In this document: positions 34,641 through 46,440 of the stretch, one piece after another
Position numbering within the stretch: the first letter of the stretch is position 1
Layout: every line of letters starts with the position of its first letter
Assembly (NCBI RefSeq): GCF_040939455.1
Contig: NC_134111.1
Span: 54,144,501 to 54,208,500 of the forward strand
Source of the DNA: Microcebus murinus
Taxonomy: Eukaryota > Chordata > Mammalia > Primates > Cheirogaleidae
Length of the DNA stretch: 64,000 nt
Direction: 5' to 3'
Program-made: the position numbers and the translations under genes
The notes under the pieces: model-generated
Databases searched by the model: none
What the model was told of the DNA's origin: nothing
What the model saw: only the letters and a program-made list of their open reading frames with translations

Positions 34641-37471
34641 GGCCATGGCGGGTGCTTTCTGACCATGTTTTGCTGGTGTGTTGTTGAATCCCAACCCCGG
34701 GGAAGTGATCATTTCCGTGTGGGAATCAAAAGTGAAAGATAAATAAAAGATCGATTTGGAGAAAGGAAGACAGTGAAGTGAAATAGAGAAGAATGTGGCA
34801 TAATGATTTTGAAAAACTCATGGAGTATAGATGGACCCCTGAAGGAAGAAAAAAGATCTATGGACTTTGATTGCTGAGACAAATATGCAGCTCCCGGAGG
34901 GCTAGCTGAGATCAAAGGATTTCGCTGAGGAATCCATCTCAAGGCTATTTAGCCATTAACAACAGCGGGATTTAGGCTCTGGATTAATTTCTTTAGCAGA
35001 GAGAAGTTCACCTCTTTTCTAAAACATTTGGAACAGCAGTGGCACTTCGATGAGATATGAACCTAGACATCTGTTTCTTGGGGTTTCCTGGGACAATCTG
35101 CTTTCCAAGCATCTTACCACTCCCTACGTGTTTCCAGTTCCCAGGGCTCTCTGGTTCCTGATAAATGTTCACAAACACCTATGGGACAGTATTTGCCCAT
35201 TGAGAAACTTGGCCTGTGCCCCCCTCCTTGTGTGCTGCCCATGGAACTTGGCAGCAAGAAGAGATTGGCAACCTTGTGCACCTCTGCAAAGGAGAGAGGC
35301 TCGGCCCTCTCTGACAGCAGCTTTCTCTAGGAGAGCCCTAGAGGAAACCAGCGTAGTTGTTACCTCTGCTCCACTGGTGTAGAGGAGGTAGTGAGTTTTC
35401 ACAATAGCTGCTGGAAGCCTGCAAGTGACACCATTCCCCTATGTGTTTGAATGTGAGAGGTGGCAAAATGCACTGGAAGCCAAAATGAGAACAGCCCTTA
35501 CATGGTATTTAGCAAGTGGGAGATAGAGCAGGAAAGGGAAGCTATAAACAGCTGGGAATAACTTGGCATCAAGAAACTAGTTTTTTCTAGGTATACAAGT
35601 TAGCCACAAAATCTAATGGAATCCTTTCCTTCCAATAGCAGATGGTAACCACAGAACAGTCTTGCCACAAGCTAGGAAGAAGAAGTTGGCTGAAATCAAC
35701 ATGCACTGCAAGAACTGGGATTCATCTCTATTGACAGGGGTCAAAGAAGGAAGAACGTGGCCTTGGAAGCTCATATGGGTGTTGTGGCCTGAATTAGAAA
35801 GGCTTGTAGACCACACCCCACGACCATGTTTCTCCTAACTTGCCTCCAAATGTCCTGCCAGCGATGAGGTTTGGTGGAAAGCAGCCCTTGTCCTCCCATC
35901 CAAAGCAATGATGGCCTATCAGAAAAGCAGGGATCTAAGTTATTAATTTCCTTGATAGTTCAGTCTGAAGAGATACAGGTTTCCCACCTCTCGGTCATCC
36001 AATCTGAGACTGATACAAATAAACATTAGCTGCATCATTTAAGTCTTCTTTATTCCTGTTTTTCTCTGCAAGAAAATAAAACAAAACAAACAAAAACCAA
36101 GCTTGGTTATCTATCTGAGCCTGGCTTTTTTAATCTGCAAAATTGGGGGATTGGATTTGTTGAAATTCTCTTCTAATTTTAAAGTTCTATTACATGTCAC
36201 TCAAAATAGTCAGAGGCCACGGGAAAGAGGAAGGAAACATTACTTTCACTGAATGGCCATCACATAAGAAGAGTAATGAGTACTTGGGTGCAGAGTGCAC
36301 AGCAAGCCTGACTTACAGACTGTGGATGCCCCATTAAATGGTGGCCTCCCCAAGGTCACAGCCTCCTTCCTGGCAGTGTCATCTCTCCCTCAGCGCCTGC
36401 TACTCCACAATGCTATGCATGTCGTGGACTCCCTGACGGCTGTTGACTTAACTCTTAACAGCCTTTGTTTATCGTTCTCCAAGGTAGATCACAGGCCTGA
36501 ACCTAAGGCCCACGTGGGTGGAGGCACAAGATTGCTGTAGAGATTCGCGTTCATGCTTTTCTCCTGGTCACTGACCAACGTGTCTGGTGAAAGCTGGATT
36601 TATGAAGAGCCGCCCCCCTTTTGGCTGCCTGGCCTCCTCCCTCACAGTCAGGCTGCCTTGGGATGTTGATTTTTGTTCTTTTGCCATTGTTTCCCTGCTC
36701 CTTATTTCTAATTTCTTTTTTTCAGAGGCTGACGCAGTTATTTCCACCCTGAGCGCTTGGCCCCACTCTCCAGTTCTGGGCTCTGTAACCCATGGCAACA
36801 AGAGAAGGGAAGCAGGTGATCGCACACCACACACACATGCCCTCACACGCACGCACGCACACACGCACACACACAGGCACGTTGTTCTCTCTCGCTCTCG
36901 CTCTCTTCTGGCTCTGCCAGTGCTGCGAGGGGCGCACAAAGGGAGGAGTCTCTTCTGGCTGCAGTGCCAATTAGAGACACAGGCCTCATGGTGCTGAACG
37001 CTCAGGGCTTCCGGGTCACGATGCAGCAGCTGCTGGGAACCGGGCAGCCTCTTTTTCTGTTGGCTCCAACTCCTCGTGTTTCTCCAGGGCAGCAAAGCAA
37101 AATCAGACCCGGCACGCACAGTTAGAAATGGCTTCACAATAGTCCATTCCCTGCTAGCTGGGTACCTTATTTTATGTCGTCATGGGGACTGATAGAATTG
37201 TGCTTATTAGTAATAACTGAACTTAAATATATTTACAGTAAGAAGAAACTTCCTTCCACATAATTTTACAAATGGAAATCATAAGTCATTTAAAATCTGA
37301 ACTCTCACCCCTCTGCCCCACTCCTGTATTTATGAGTTCTAGGAAGCTCAACCCAGTTCAACAATTTTTTTGTTCCTTGCCAAATTTCCTAGCTAGTTTG
37401 ACCAAAGGATTGAAAAAAATCAAGTGATTAACTTATGCTCAAGTGGCAAAAATCTCTTTTGTGTTCATGGG
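34641..37471. other. Single-copy DNA, partly GC-rich
   Basis: A MIR-type tail lies at 36118-36195 ('ctgcaaaattgggggattgg', then 'tctaattttaaagttc'). The interval 36560-37130 is GC-rich with a microsatellite, and its long open frames (136 codons plus strand, 189 minus) run through simple repeats such as alternating His-Thr or Val-Cys. These are not credible genes. Confidence 0.45.
36822..36906. repeat. CA/CGCA microsatellite followed by CTCTCG units
   Basis: 'cacacgcacgcacgcacac' type repeats cover 36822-36880, then 'ctctctcgctctcgctctc' covers 36885-36906. CpG within a CA repeat is unusual because methylated CpG decays quickly. Confidence 0.9.
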
Positions 37472-37488
37472 CTAGAAATACATGGCAG
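37472..37488. repeat. Left target-site duplication of second Alu
   Basis: ctagaaatacatggcag, repeated exactly at 37831-37847. Confidence 0.95.
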
Positions 37489-37830
37489 GGCTGGGTGCAG
37501 TGGTTCATACCTCTAATTCCAGCATGCTGGGAGAGCGAGGCAGGAGGTCAGGAGTTCAAGACCAGCCTCAGCAAGAGTGAGACCCCATCTCTACTAAAAA
37601 TAGAAAGAAATTAGACAGGCAACTAAAAAATAAAAAAACATATTAGCTAGCCATGGCGGCACATGCTTGTAGTCCCAGTTATTAGGGAGGCTGAGGCAGG
37701 ATGATTGCTTGAGCCCAGGAGTTTGAGGTTGTTGTGAGCTCGGCTGATGCCACAGCACCCTAGCCCGGGCAACATAGTGAGACTCTGTCTCAGAAATAAC
37801 CAAAAAAACACAAAACAAAACATAAAACCC
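37489..37830 (+). mobile_element. Alu SINE, strepsirrhine type, older copy
   Basis: A dimeric Alu that begins 'ggctgggtgcagtggttc' and contains 'cagcctcagcaagagtgag', 'aatagaaagaaattagac' and 'gagctcggctgatgcc'. It is more diverged than the copy at 15406, and the left arm lacks about 20 bases after 'cgaggcagga'. The tail is an irregular A-rich run with C interruptions. A perfect 17-bp target-site duplication flanks it. Confidence 0.95.
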
Positions 37831-37847
37831 CTAGAAATACATGGCAG
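37831..37847. repeat. Right target-site duplication of second Alu
   Basis: Exact copy of the 17 bases at 37472-37488, directly after the tail. Confidence 0.95.
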
Positions 37848-38860
37848 GCAGCTTCTTATCTGATTTGGTCAGGACTAGTGGTACTAGATTAATAAGAAAG
37901 TCATTTGAAATGAAGCATCATAAAGGTGCTATATACAAAACCATGTAATATTTTATTTTCACTTAAAACTTACAAATATACATTAACCTCCCACTCTTTT
38001 AATGTAGGGCCAAGGTCTGATACTTAGAGTCCAATTTGTATAAGCTATCTATAATGCATCAATTACAGTTTTAGTTGAAAAGCAATGTGAGCCCAGAATC
38101 TGTCTAGTTTGTACATTTCCTCCTACCTTGACAACAGTCTCATTCTCACTTTGCTGGAAAGCAAAGTAACTTATCTTTTTTCCCTAAACAATTCAACTTA
38201 TTTTTCATGTAAACAACTTTATTTTCTTTTGCATTCATATTGCATTGGTTTACACATTCAATAGCATTACAGATTACAAAAACAAATGGAACTGACAAAA
38301 ACTGGTTTGGGGATAAACACAAGTACTCTTGATGAGGTGAACATCCAACTGGCGGGAGGAGAGGTGTGTAGACATGTAAGAGAACAGCACTGAGTATCAC
38401 CGAGCAACTAGGAACTTAACCTCTTCCAGCATATGCCATTGAATGTGATTACCAGTATCAGGCATACTAGAATGTGATTCCCAATGTTAGAAAGCTAATA
38501 CCAGCATGAACCTAGGTGGCCCCTTTCACTGATTTCCTCCACACATATGCTCCTGAACCTATATCTTCACCTCTAAGATCAGTTCTTTGTATTTAACATT
38601 TGTATACCTCCACTTGTCCCATTTGCTCCTCAAATCCAGTATGTCTGAAAGCAAGCCCTTCTCTTCTTTTGAGATGGAGTAGAACATGCTAATTTTGCTA
38701 GCAGGAAAATTCCTTCATCAAAGGAAATCTTAAAGTCAGGTTGAAGCCAAGATGAGGGTCCAGGGGCCCAACCTCCTTCATGCTCCTCCAGTGTAATCCC
38801 AGAGTAAAGCCTCTGAGGGTCTCTAGAATTTTTCAGAACACAGGTATTCCTATACCTTTG
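37848..38860. other. Single-copy DNA, no gene recognised
   Basis: AT-rich, with short open frames only. No repeat is recognised. Confidence 0.5.
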
Positions 38861-39100
38861 GAATAGGTACACTGTATAGGCTTTGGAGCCAGACAGAGCT
38901 GGCTCCAAAGCCTATACATGCTAGCTCTGTGACTTCGGGCAAATTGTTTATTATCTGAGTCCCAGTTTCCTCAGAAATAAAGTGGGAATAATATAGCTAC
39001 CAAGAAAAACTGTGAGCATAAGATAAAATTATGCCAAAAAGCACTTGGCATGCTGAGGTGCTCAGCAGTGTCTCCAAATCAGTTCATTATTGATGGTCTG
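38861..39100 (+). repeat. MIR SINE with an internal perfect hairpin
   Basis: The forward MIR start 'ggctttggagccagacag' leads into a hairpin, after which MIR resumes with 'gctagctctgtgacttcggg' and 'cccagtttcctcagaaataa'. The middle of the element, normally about 30 bases, has been replaced by an inverted copy of its start. Confidence 0.85.
38873..38918. repeat. Perfect inverted repeat: 20-bp arms, 6-base loop
   Basis: The left arm tgtataggctttggagccag (38873-38892) and the right arm ctggctccaaagcctataca (38899-38918) are exact reverse complements, separated by acagag. The RNA or single-stranded DNA would form a strong stem of 20 pairs. Confidence 0.97.
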
Positions 39101-40379
39101 TTTCATTTAATGACACCCAGTTCCCAAGGTTCTCAAGGTTTTAAAGTTCAGCCACCAGTGTGACTTTTCCTTCCCCTTGGACCACTGCTCTTCTACCACA
39201 TCCATCTAGTCATTTGGGAGGGTTTGCATTTTCTATCCTTTTAATATGATATCCTCATTTAAGCTTCCAATGTGTTCCCATTGTTACTACCCTAGCTCAT
39301 GCCTCCATTGTCCTCTAACCTTCTGCTAATTTGTACCCATGAATTCTGGCTACACACTGGTGACCAATGACCTTCTTGCATCACAGACCTGATTAGGCAG
39401 ATGGTGCACAGAGCCCATTGGTGGTACCCAGTGGCCAACGACATAAAATCTATATGACTGAGGTTGGCATGAAAAGTATTTCAAGCTTTAGATCTTAATC
39501 TTTGACCACTTTACCACCAACTTCCTATGCTCAGCCCAAGTGACTTCTCTCTGTTCTCAGAATATAAGAATCTCATTCTTCCCCAAGTCCATGGTTTCCA
39601 CCTAGAATGTTCCCCCTCCACACTTCTGGCTAAGTTTCATCAAGATCTCAAACAAAGGTAGTACTCTTTTTGTAATGCATTTTCATCTTTTCCTATTTTA
39701 AACACCCTCTCCTGTCCTCCACCGTTTATACCAATCTTCCTGTACTGTTACTGTTTGTGCAAGATAGTCTCCCTCGTGAACCTGGCTTAGAACTTTGCCA
39801 TAGAAAGCTTCAGAAAACGTATCTTGGGTAGATACTCTCCGATAAATAAAATCTCGATGCAATAGATAAGATCCAGAGGAGGAAACAAAACCAAAAACAG
39901 ATACCAAGCTGTACTGTGGGTTTATAATGTACTATCTTATCAGCAGTCTCTCAAATGAGGGTCATGGTTACCCATAAAGTCTTGGTTTTCCTCTTGCATT
40001 CCACAGGTAAGCAAGGACAGAGATTAATCCAAAGGAAACATGGTTTTCCTTCACTCTATGTTTTGTTACAAGTTTATTCATGCTTTTTAGAGAGAGAGAA
40101 AATAAAACTTCTATAAATTACTACATTGCTATAACCAAAGAAAGCCCACATGCTCTTTCAAGCGTCTCTCGCTGCCATTTTATTTTCTGTCTTCCAAGCT
40201 TGGTCGTGGGGGATAATTGGCCACAATTTCCTGAACACATATAGGGGAAATTATGACCCCAATAACAATTTCTGACTTGCCCACATCAAGTACAACAAAT
40301 CTAAAACATGGAACATTATAATGAATGGCAGAAAAAGAACTCAATTGGCGTTACCAACAGAGCAAAGCCAAATCTCCCT
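39101..40379. other. Single-copy DNA, no gene recognised
   Basis: C/T-rich parts at 39200-39720 have some L2-like texture but I cannot align them confidently. No gene is seen. Confidence 0.4.
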
Positions 40380-40640
40380 TATCCTTTTTTATTAAGCTGG
40401 ACAGACTGGCTAATGGAGGTATGGGGCCTTGGGCTCCGACAACTCAGAGAAGCCACCATTAGCAAACAAACATCTGCTTGCCTCCTTCTGCGGTCCCTGC
40501 CAGCTGCAGCTGAGCCACAGTAAATTACGCTGCTAATTCTATTGGCTCGTTCCTGCATATCTCTAATGCAGAATATTGATTTGTGCTGGGGAGCTGGGGC
40601 TTGCAAACATTCTAAAGGTGCAATCGGGCAAAGTGACATA
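40380..40640. promoter_or_regulatory. Candidate conserved enhancer-like element
   Basis: A repeat-free block with dense transcription-factor-like motifs: a forkhead-like 'gcaaacaaacatc' near 40460, 'gccagctgcagctgagcc' with E-box-type sites near 40500, homeodomain-type 'gctgctaattctattgg' near 40530 and 'aatattgatttg' near 40572. Composition and CpG content are unlike the neighbours. Function is inferred. Confidence 0.3.
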
Positions 40641-40989
40641 TTCTAACACCAGGAAAACCTGTGGTATGGGGAACTGTTGCTGAAGCTGAAGGATACCCAA
40701 TGACAAGAATTAGAAGAAAAATGCTAAGGTTGAAAACAATGTGTCAGTTCATTGAGAGAATTCCTTTAAGGGTAAGACAGTGGAAATCCCGTAGGAGAAG
40801 AAAGGCTACCCTTTTAGTCATTAGTGGAAGGCAGGATGATTTTGACCCATTTTGAAGCATGGCAGGAATGGAATGAGGAAATATGGTCTATCATTACTGG
40901 TTATTTGATGTGGAAATTCTACTTGAAAAAAAATAAAAAACCCTCTAAAATAGATACATGTTTCTTGATTTTCAGGGGCACCAGGGTGG

Positions 40990-41160
40990 ATGGCTGAGAA
41001 CTCAGGTTCTGGGATCCCCTATTATTTAGCAGTGTGACTTTGGTAAGGTTGAGCTTGTTGCTCCATCTTTAAATGGCAGGGATAACTCACACAGATTTGT
41101 GAGAATGGAATGAAATATTGCTTAGCAATCACTTATCACAGCCCCAGCACATTGTGGGAT
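40990..41160 (+). repeat. MIR SINE
   Basis: Forward MIR traces: 'actcaggttctgggatcc', 'cagtgtgactttggtaag', 'atctttaaatggcagggata', 'tgtgagaatggaatgaaat'. Confidence 0.75.
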
Positions 41161-41416
41161 TCACTTTCAGGGTTTGATATTCTTCATCCAGAAAACCTTA
41201 TAGACAGTAAATGTACACCACTGCAGGCTTGTTTGAGAACAACAGAGTGGGAATTTGAGAACTGGATGCCACTGAGAAGAAATCCACCAACCACAACACC
41301 CTCCAGAGTTTACTAAGCACCTACTTATCTGGCTGGATGAGGTGTCAGAAAGTAGACACCCCTGAAGGAAATTAACTCACATATGTAAGGACAATGGGAA
41401 TAATGCCGCCAGGCAT

Positions 41417-41492
41417 TTGGGGGTGGGGGGAGGGGGGTTATCAGGTTGCTTATGAAGTGTCAGGGGCTTGACATAAGCTACCCCACCCCCAA
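41417..41492. repeat. G-run/C-run inverted repeat
   Basis: ttgggggtgggg (41417-41428) is matched exactly by its reverse complement ccccacccccaa (41481-41492) with 52 bases between. The left arm continues into more G runs to 41437. Confidence 0.9.
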
Positions 41493-41869
41493 TGTAACAG
41501 CTATTGAGTTTCAAAGAATTATTCTGTGTGTCCTCCTGGTCAATTTAAATTCTACTGTCCTTAGCATAATGAGGTGTGCAAACAAGATTGGGGATATGTT
41601 TCAAAGATGAAGCTGATATTTATTCCAAGCAGATGTTCAGGCAGGAGGCCCTCAGCTATATGGACACCTGCCTGGTGTTTGGTGCTGTGACTTTTCTGTA
41701 AGGTAACCAGAAGCCCAGCACTTGAACTCATGGGGCACCTCAGAAGGTTCAGTAGAACCTCAGGCTTCCTCCTTTCTGAATTCTGAGCTATTGACTTTAA
41801 AATGAATGTTTTGGGAACTATCCTTTCATTACTTAGGGACAAAACCCTGTGTGACTTTATGTGAATTAC

Positions 41870-42020
41870 TCATTCAGTCCACACAACATTCCAAGAGTAG
41901 GTACCACGATGCCCATTATGTACTAAGGGACACTAAAGCTCAGAGAGATTAAAGCATGCAATTGTCTAAAGGATCACAGCTTGTAAAGTGGTAGAACTGA
42001 AATGGAATCCATACATGTCC
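41870..42020 (-). repeat. MIR SINE
   Basis: Antisense MIR order on the plus strand: 'ccacacaacattccaagag', 'gctcagagagattaaagc', 'gatcacagcttgtaaagtgg', 'agaactgaaatggaatcc'. Confidence 0.8.
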
Positions 42021-44899
42021 ATTTGATTTCAAAAACTATCTTCAATTGCCTACATTATAAGATATATTACAATAGATGAATCACATGCAACTGCTCAGGT
42101 TCAACCAGTTTCCCTTCAAAATGGCAGTTTCATAGGCTGCCACCATATGCCTCATTTGACCCATAGCACATGTTTTATTCAACCTACAGTGTTGATGTAA
42201 ACATTTTGTATAGATATTAGAAAGCTATCAGAAAAAGAATGCAAGTAAATATATTGGAATACTTTAGTTCAATTCTCATTTTTCTGCTGTGAAATACCGG
42301 GGGGTGGGGGGATGGGGCACCTGACTGATGCTATCTCAATGATTCATACATTATTTGACATTTTTCTAATAACTTTGTAATTAATCTTTGTATTTTTTAT
42401 CAGCTTTATTGTGTTATGACCAACTGAGCTTATAATTTTGTTTCCCTCTTCTTGGCTGCTGAACTTCAACACATTGTGCCATTATGACTTTTACATTACT
42501 TCTCAGTTCTTTCTATTCTCAGTGCAGCAACTTTGCTGGAGTAATTATTGCTCTTTAGACCTTCCAAACATGAGTATAATTAAAAAAAAACATAAATTAT
42601 ATGAAACTGTATTAAATTTTCTGGGATCTAGAAAATATTCTCAAGGGAGATGAAATCCACTAAAATGATATATACTTTACATGCATTTTAATAGACATTT
42701 TACTAGAAAAACCCTTTTTGATAACATGAAATGGCAAAATATATTACTTGTAATATATATATAGGTGAATGTTTGAATATATAAATAATCTACTTAATAA
42801 TATTTATTATCTACATTTCAAATTTACAGCTAGTTAGTGTGTGGATTTTATAAGCTTTTCTCCCTCCTTCCCCAATAATTGTGTATCTATCACTATGATC
42901 AGATAATTCTTTTTAAGGAAATGTTACCATTTCTCTTCCCCGATGTCTTTATTTCCAGTTTTTTTCTATAAGCCTTTGCTCTTGTTTTCTGCCAACTCTA
43001 TTGAAAAACATATTTTCTCAATTTACAATTATAGGGACATTCATAAGTGGAATTCAATTATCTTTTGTCTAACTCAGCCAAGAAGAATGTTGGTGAAATA
43101 ACATTTTTTATTTGCTTAGCACTTTTTATTTTTGGAGAGAACTTTTACCTGCTATCATTTAACATGAATATTACATGTATAGTACCATGTCTCTGTAGAT
43201 GCTTTTTTAATTTTAAAAATCATGTAGATATATTTGTATGTATTGAAAGCAATGTCTGGGTTAGACTGTCTAGAGTCCCCATTTTTCAGTAATTATTCAG
43301 TTTTGAGATCTTTGCTAGGTTTCAGTCTTTGAACCTGTTCATATGGACATTCTCTGTCATGTTTTACTTGTTAATATGACCCAGTAGGGTTCAGTACTCT
43401 TTTGCTGTGATACTTTGCAATGAAATTTGCTCTGACAAATGCAAACATTTTCCTGCGCTAGTGGGTGGCGTGCTGGCCACTTTGTCAGAAAGGCTTACCT
43501 TAAAAGCTATAAATTTCTGAGAAGTCTAACAAAGCTCAGATATTTTCAGGTGGTTTTCCTCAACATCATTTAGATTTAAATATTTGAAAAGAATCCTCTA
43601 GAGACAACCTTTAAAAAAAAAAAAAAGCACATCTCATAAATGATGGAGATGTGGCCAGAGAACTCCCAAAGCTACCACTGTGCTGCAACAATTTTAACAT
43701 CCTGTTTTTGTCTTTCTCATCCAACAGCCGCCCCAGTAGTCCCAAGGCGCGTTCCTGCACACTTATTGCAGGATGCCATGGCCATTTCCTTATTTTGTGT
43801 AGCTGTTTTTATTAGCTATGTGCACACTGGTTTGGGAAGGGTTAACCCTCAGCTGTGCTGTTGATGTGCCCTTAGTCACAATATGTTTCCTTTGAAGCAA
43901 GGGTGCAGTGTTTCCAAAGACAATCACTATAATTCTATGCAGATTTTTCCTGATTAATGAATAGGAATTTTCAATTGAATCTTTAAATGAGTCAGAACAA
44001 TGTAAGAGATGAATATAATCCTTAAATTTTTTTTATTAAAAGGCATTTCAAATTTGAAAAACTTAGGCATTTTATACATACCTGATTTATTGCCATCTGT
44101 GTTTCTTGAGTCATCAAGCTGTTATAAAAGTTATATAATGCTTGCAAAAAAATAGTGTGATCTCTTTGTGAAGCTAAATGAAATAAAATATAAAGTTTGT
44201 GATACATTAAATCACAAACATAAATATGTACTTTATGGCCAGCTGTTATTTCTAAATGTGCACATTTTAAAATAGAAACATTTACCCAACGTGCTGATTA
44301 GCAATTTCCCAGTTCCAAAAGCCCAATTGCATTTAAGATGCAAAAGATTAAAATGCCTAAATAGATAAAGTTAATAGTTCATCTTCCTAAATGCTTTTAT
44401 ATGTTTTAAGTTTTACAGTTTCTTCCAACCCCATAGACTCAAGGCTGGGGCTACTTTGATGTGGATTTGTATTTTACGCACATGCTTTCATTGGAACCAA
44501 ATCTGACTGCAACTCAGACACCCAGAGAAATGTTCCGCATATGAACGGAGGCCATGTGGCCCGATGCTACTTCACATTGTGCATGCAGGTTCTTGGAGAA
44601 AGGGAACCATTTTTCCATTACCATGTTGCAAATATTCAACCTTCATTTTGGCTAAATATCATCTCACTTGCTAACATTCCATCTCTCAATGATTTCACTC
44701 CTCCCCTGAATAAAAATTGGTCAAGGAGAACGCACAAGATTATGTTGACTGTAAAATACAATTCCTCAGGGAGACCTTATTTGCTCGTCCATATAGCATC
44801 TCTATCTCCGTAGGTAGAGCAGAATTTGTAAATGCCGCTAGTCCTTTAGGACACATTGGCAATTGGCAGTTCAAAAGTTCATATGATGCCATATGTCCC
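42021..44899. other. AT-rich single-copy DNA, no gene recognised
   Basis: It contains a G-rich run at 42299-42317 and an A-run at about 43613-43626. The pyrimidine tract and AG at 43704-43728 look like a 3' splice site, but no matching donor is evident. The interval 43380-43580 could be conserved non-coding DNA. Open frames are all below 95 codons. Confidence 0.45.
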
Positions 44900-45180
44900 A
44901 ATAATTTTTATCTACATCTAAAACAATGCGGGACTGTCAAATAGAATCCTGCATGCAAACAAATGATGGAATGCAGAGGAACCCTCTGCTTTAGCCTTTC
45001 CCTCTTTGTCCGACAAGCTAATGCAATAAGGCCAATAATAAAAGGTTGTGTAGTAGACCTAAAGCCTGTGACAGATAAAAAAGAAATGTTGGAAACCAAT
45101 GAAGCTTTTGCACAATTAGATTTTTTGAGGCTGTGCTGTAAGGATTGCCCAGAGCCTGTTCAGTCCTGATTGATGGTAAA
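44900..45180. promoter_or_regulatory. Candidate conserved non-coding element
   Basis: Repeat-free, balanced composition with motif-like words 'gctaatgcaataaggcc', 'ccaataataaaaggttg' and 'gacagataaaaaag'. Short open frames on both strands do not look coding. Conservation is inferred from texture only. Confidence 0.25.
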
Positions 45181-45429
45181 ATCATAACTACATCATATTA
45201 GCTCTAGAGTTCACTGACAGGTTACTACAGATTAATATTGCCACTGCTGTTCACTTACCATCAAACCAGGGGAAATATGAATTGAGCTGTTCTTCTAACA
45301 AACCCCGCATATTAAAAGGGAAGGTGTTCTACTGAACAATCTCCCCCTGCCACTGAGGAAAGACACAAACAATGTCTATTTGAGAGATATGGAGATACAT
45401 CCCAGCATACTAATTAGTTTTCAGCTAGG
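45181..45429. other. Single-copy DNA between two candidate elements
   Basis: No repeat or exon is recognised. Confidence 0.4.
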
Positions 45430-45800
45430 AGAGCCCCATTGGATCGGACTGGCTAACGACCCTTCATGTGAGCTTGTTCCTTCAGAGCTTTTGGCTACGG
45501 GATTGCAAACGACACCCTAAAACGTGGAGCTGCAAACCTTGCTGATTTAAATGCTGGCTGCCAGGCAAATTGCAGTGACATAAATTTGGCCATGTGTTTT
45601 GCATCGGGTGAATACGAAACAGGGGATGCCATGGAGCTGAGGTTTGTTTGCATAGGACTCTGGAGGTTTGATGGGCTATTTTCAGAAATGCTATTCATGG
45701 CAAGGGGTTGGGGAATCTTTTGCTTTACTTTGAAAATGCTGAACATATAAGAAATAAACATGTTGCTCTCCTAATTAGATCATGCTGATAATAATGACAT
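45430..45800. promoter_or_regulatory. Candidate conserved enhancer-like element
   Basis: A repeat-free block with several CpGs in AT-rich surroundings and motifs such as 'ctaacgacccttcatg', 'ggtttgtttgcatag' (forkhead and octamer-like) and the homeodomain word 'cctaattagatcatgctg' near 45770. It resembles developmental enhancers, but alignment is needed. Confidence 0.3.
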
Positions 45801-46440
45801 CCTAAAATGAAAGCATTTCATCTTTTTGCTATCCTAGGCCTTGGATAAAAATTCAACTGTGAAACAAAAACAGGGCTCACTACACAGTATATACAATGGA
45901 AGGATTATTCCTGATTATGAGATGTCAGTAAGGAACCACTGGAGTAAGACAGGTATTCGCACGTCCTGCCTGGTGTGATAACAAGAGCCCAAGCTGACAT
46001 GAGGCTGGAGACCTGTGTCTTTGGCTCCTCAGTCAAGGTGCTTGTCCTCCCACGACTCGGAATGTAAGTGAGGGGATTGAACTAGGTGATCTCCAAGGTC
46101 CCTTTCAGCACTGTTATCCATTCTGCAGGCCCTAATATCTCATATACTAGACCATGTTTCTTTACAGGTGATCCTTGGATTTCAGCATCAGCATTTCCTG
46201 AGGAGCTTGTTAAAAATGCCGAGTCTGAACCTCACCCCACATGGTCAGGTACATATTGAAGCTTAAGAACATAGCCAAGAGGGATAGCAGTGACTTGGCT
46301 AAAGTCATTGTAGACCTTACCATTGTTTTAAAAAGCATAACATAAGCAAAGAGAGAGAGTTAGCCAGAACCTGGGGAAGAAAAAAATAATGTCTTTTTAT
46401 ATATTTAAAGAGAATCTTTAATCTATTATTTGAATTTATA
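45801..46440. other. Single-copy DNA with small repeat remnants
   Basis: A MIR-type tail, 'aactaggtgatctccaagg' and 'tccctttcagcac', lies at 46078-46115. The MER5A remnant is listed separately. Confidence 0.45.
46178..46245 (-). repeat. MER5A-like remnant
   Basis: 'cagcatcagcatttcctg', 'aggagcttgttaaaaatgcc' and 'tgaacctcacccc' correspond to the reverse complement of the MER5A interior. The ends are lost. Confidence 0.65.

Noticed and set aside
36568..37137. 136- and 189-codon open frames
   Set aside because: Both run through CA/CT microsatellites, giving His-Thr or Val-Cys repeats, and have no family similarity.
42299..42317. G-quadruplex regulatory element
   Set aside because: Only three G-tracts are separated by loops, so a standard four-tract quadruplex is not clearly encoded.
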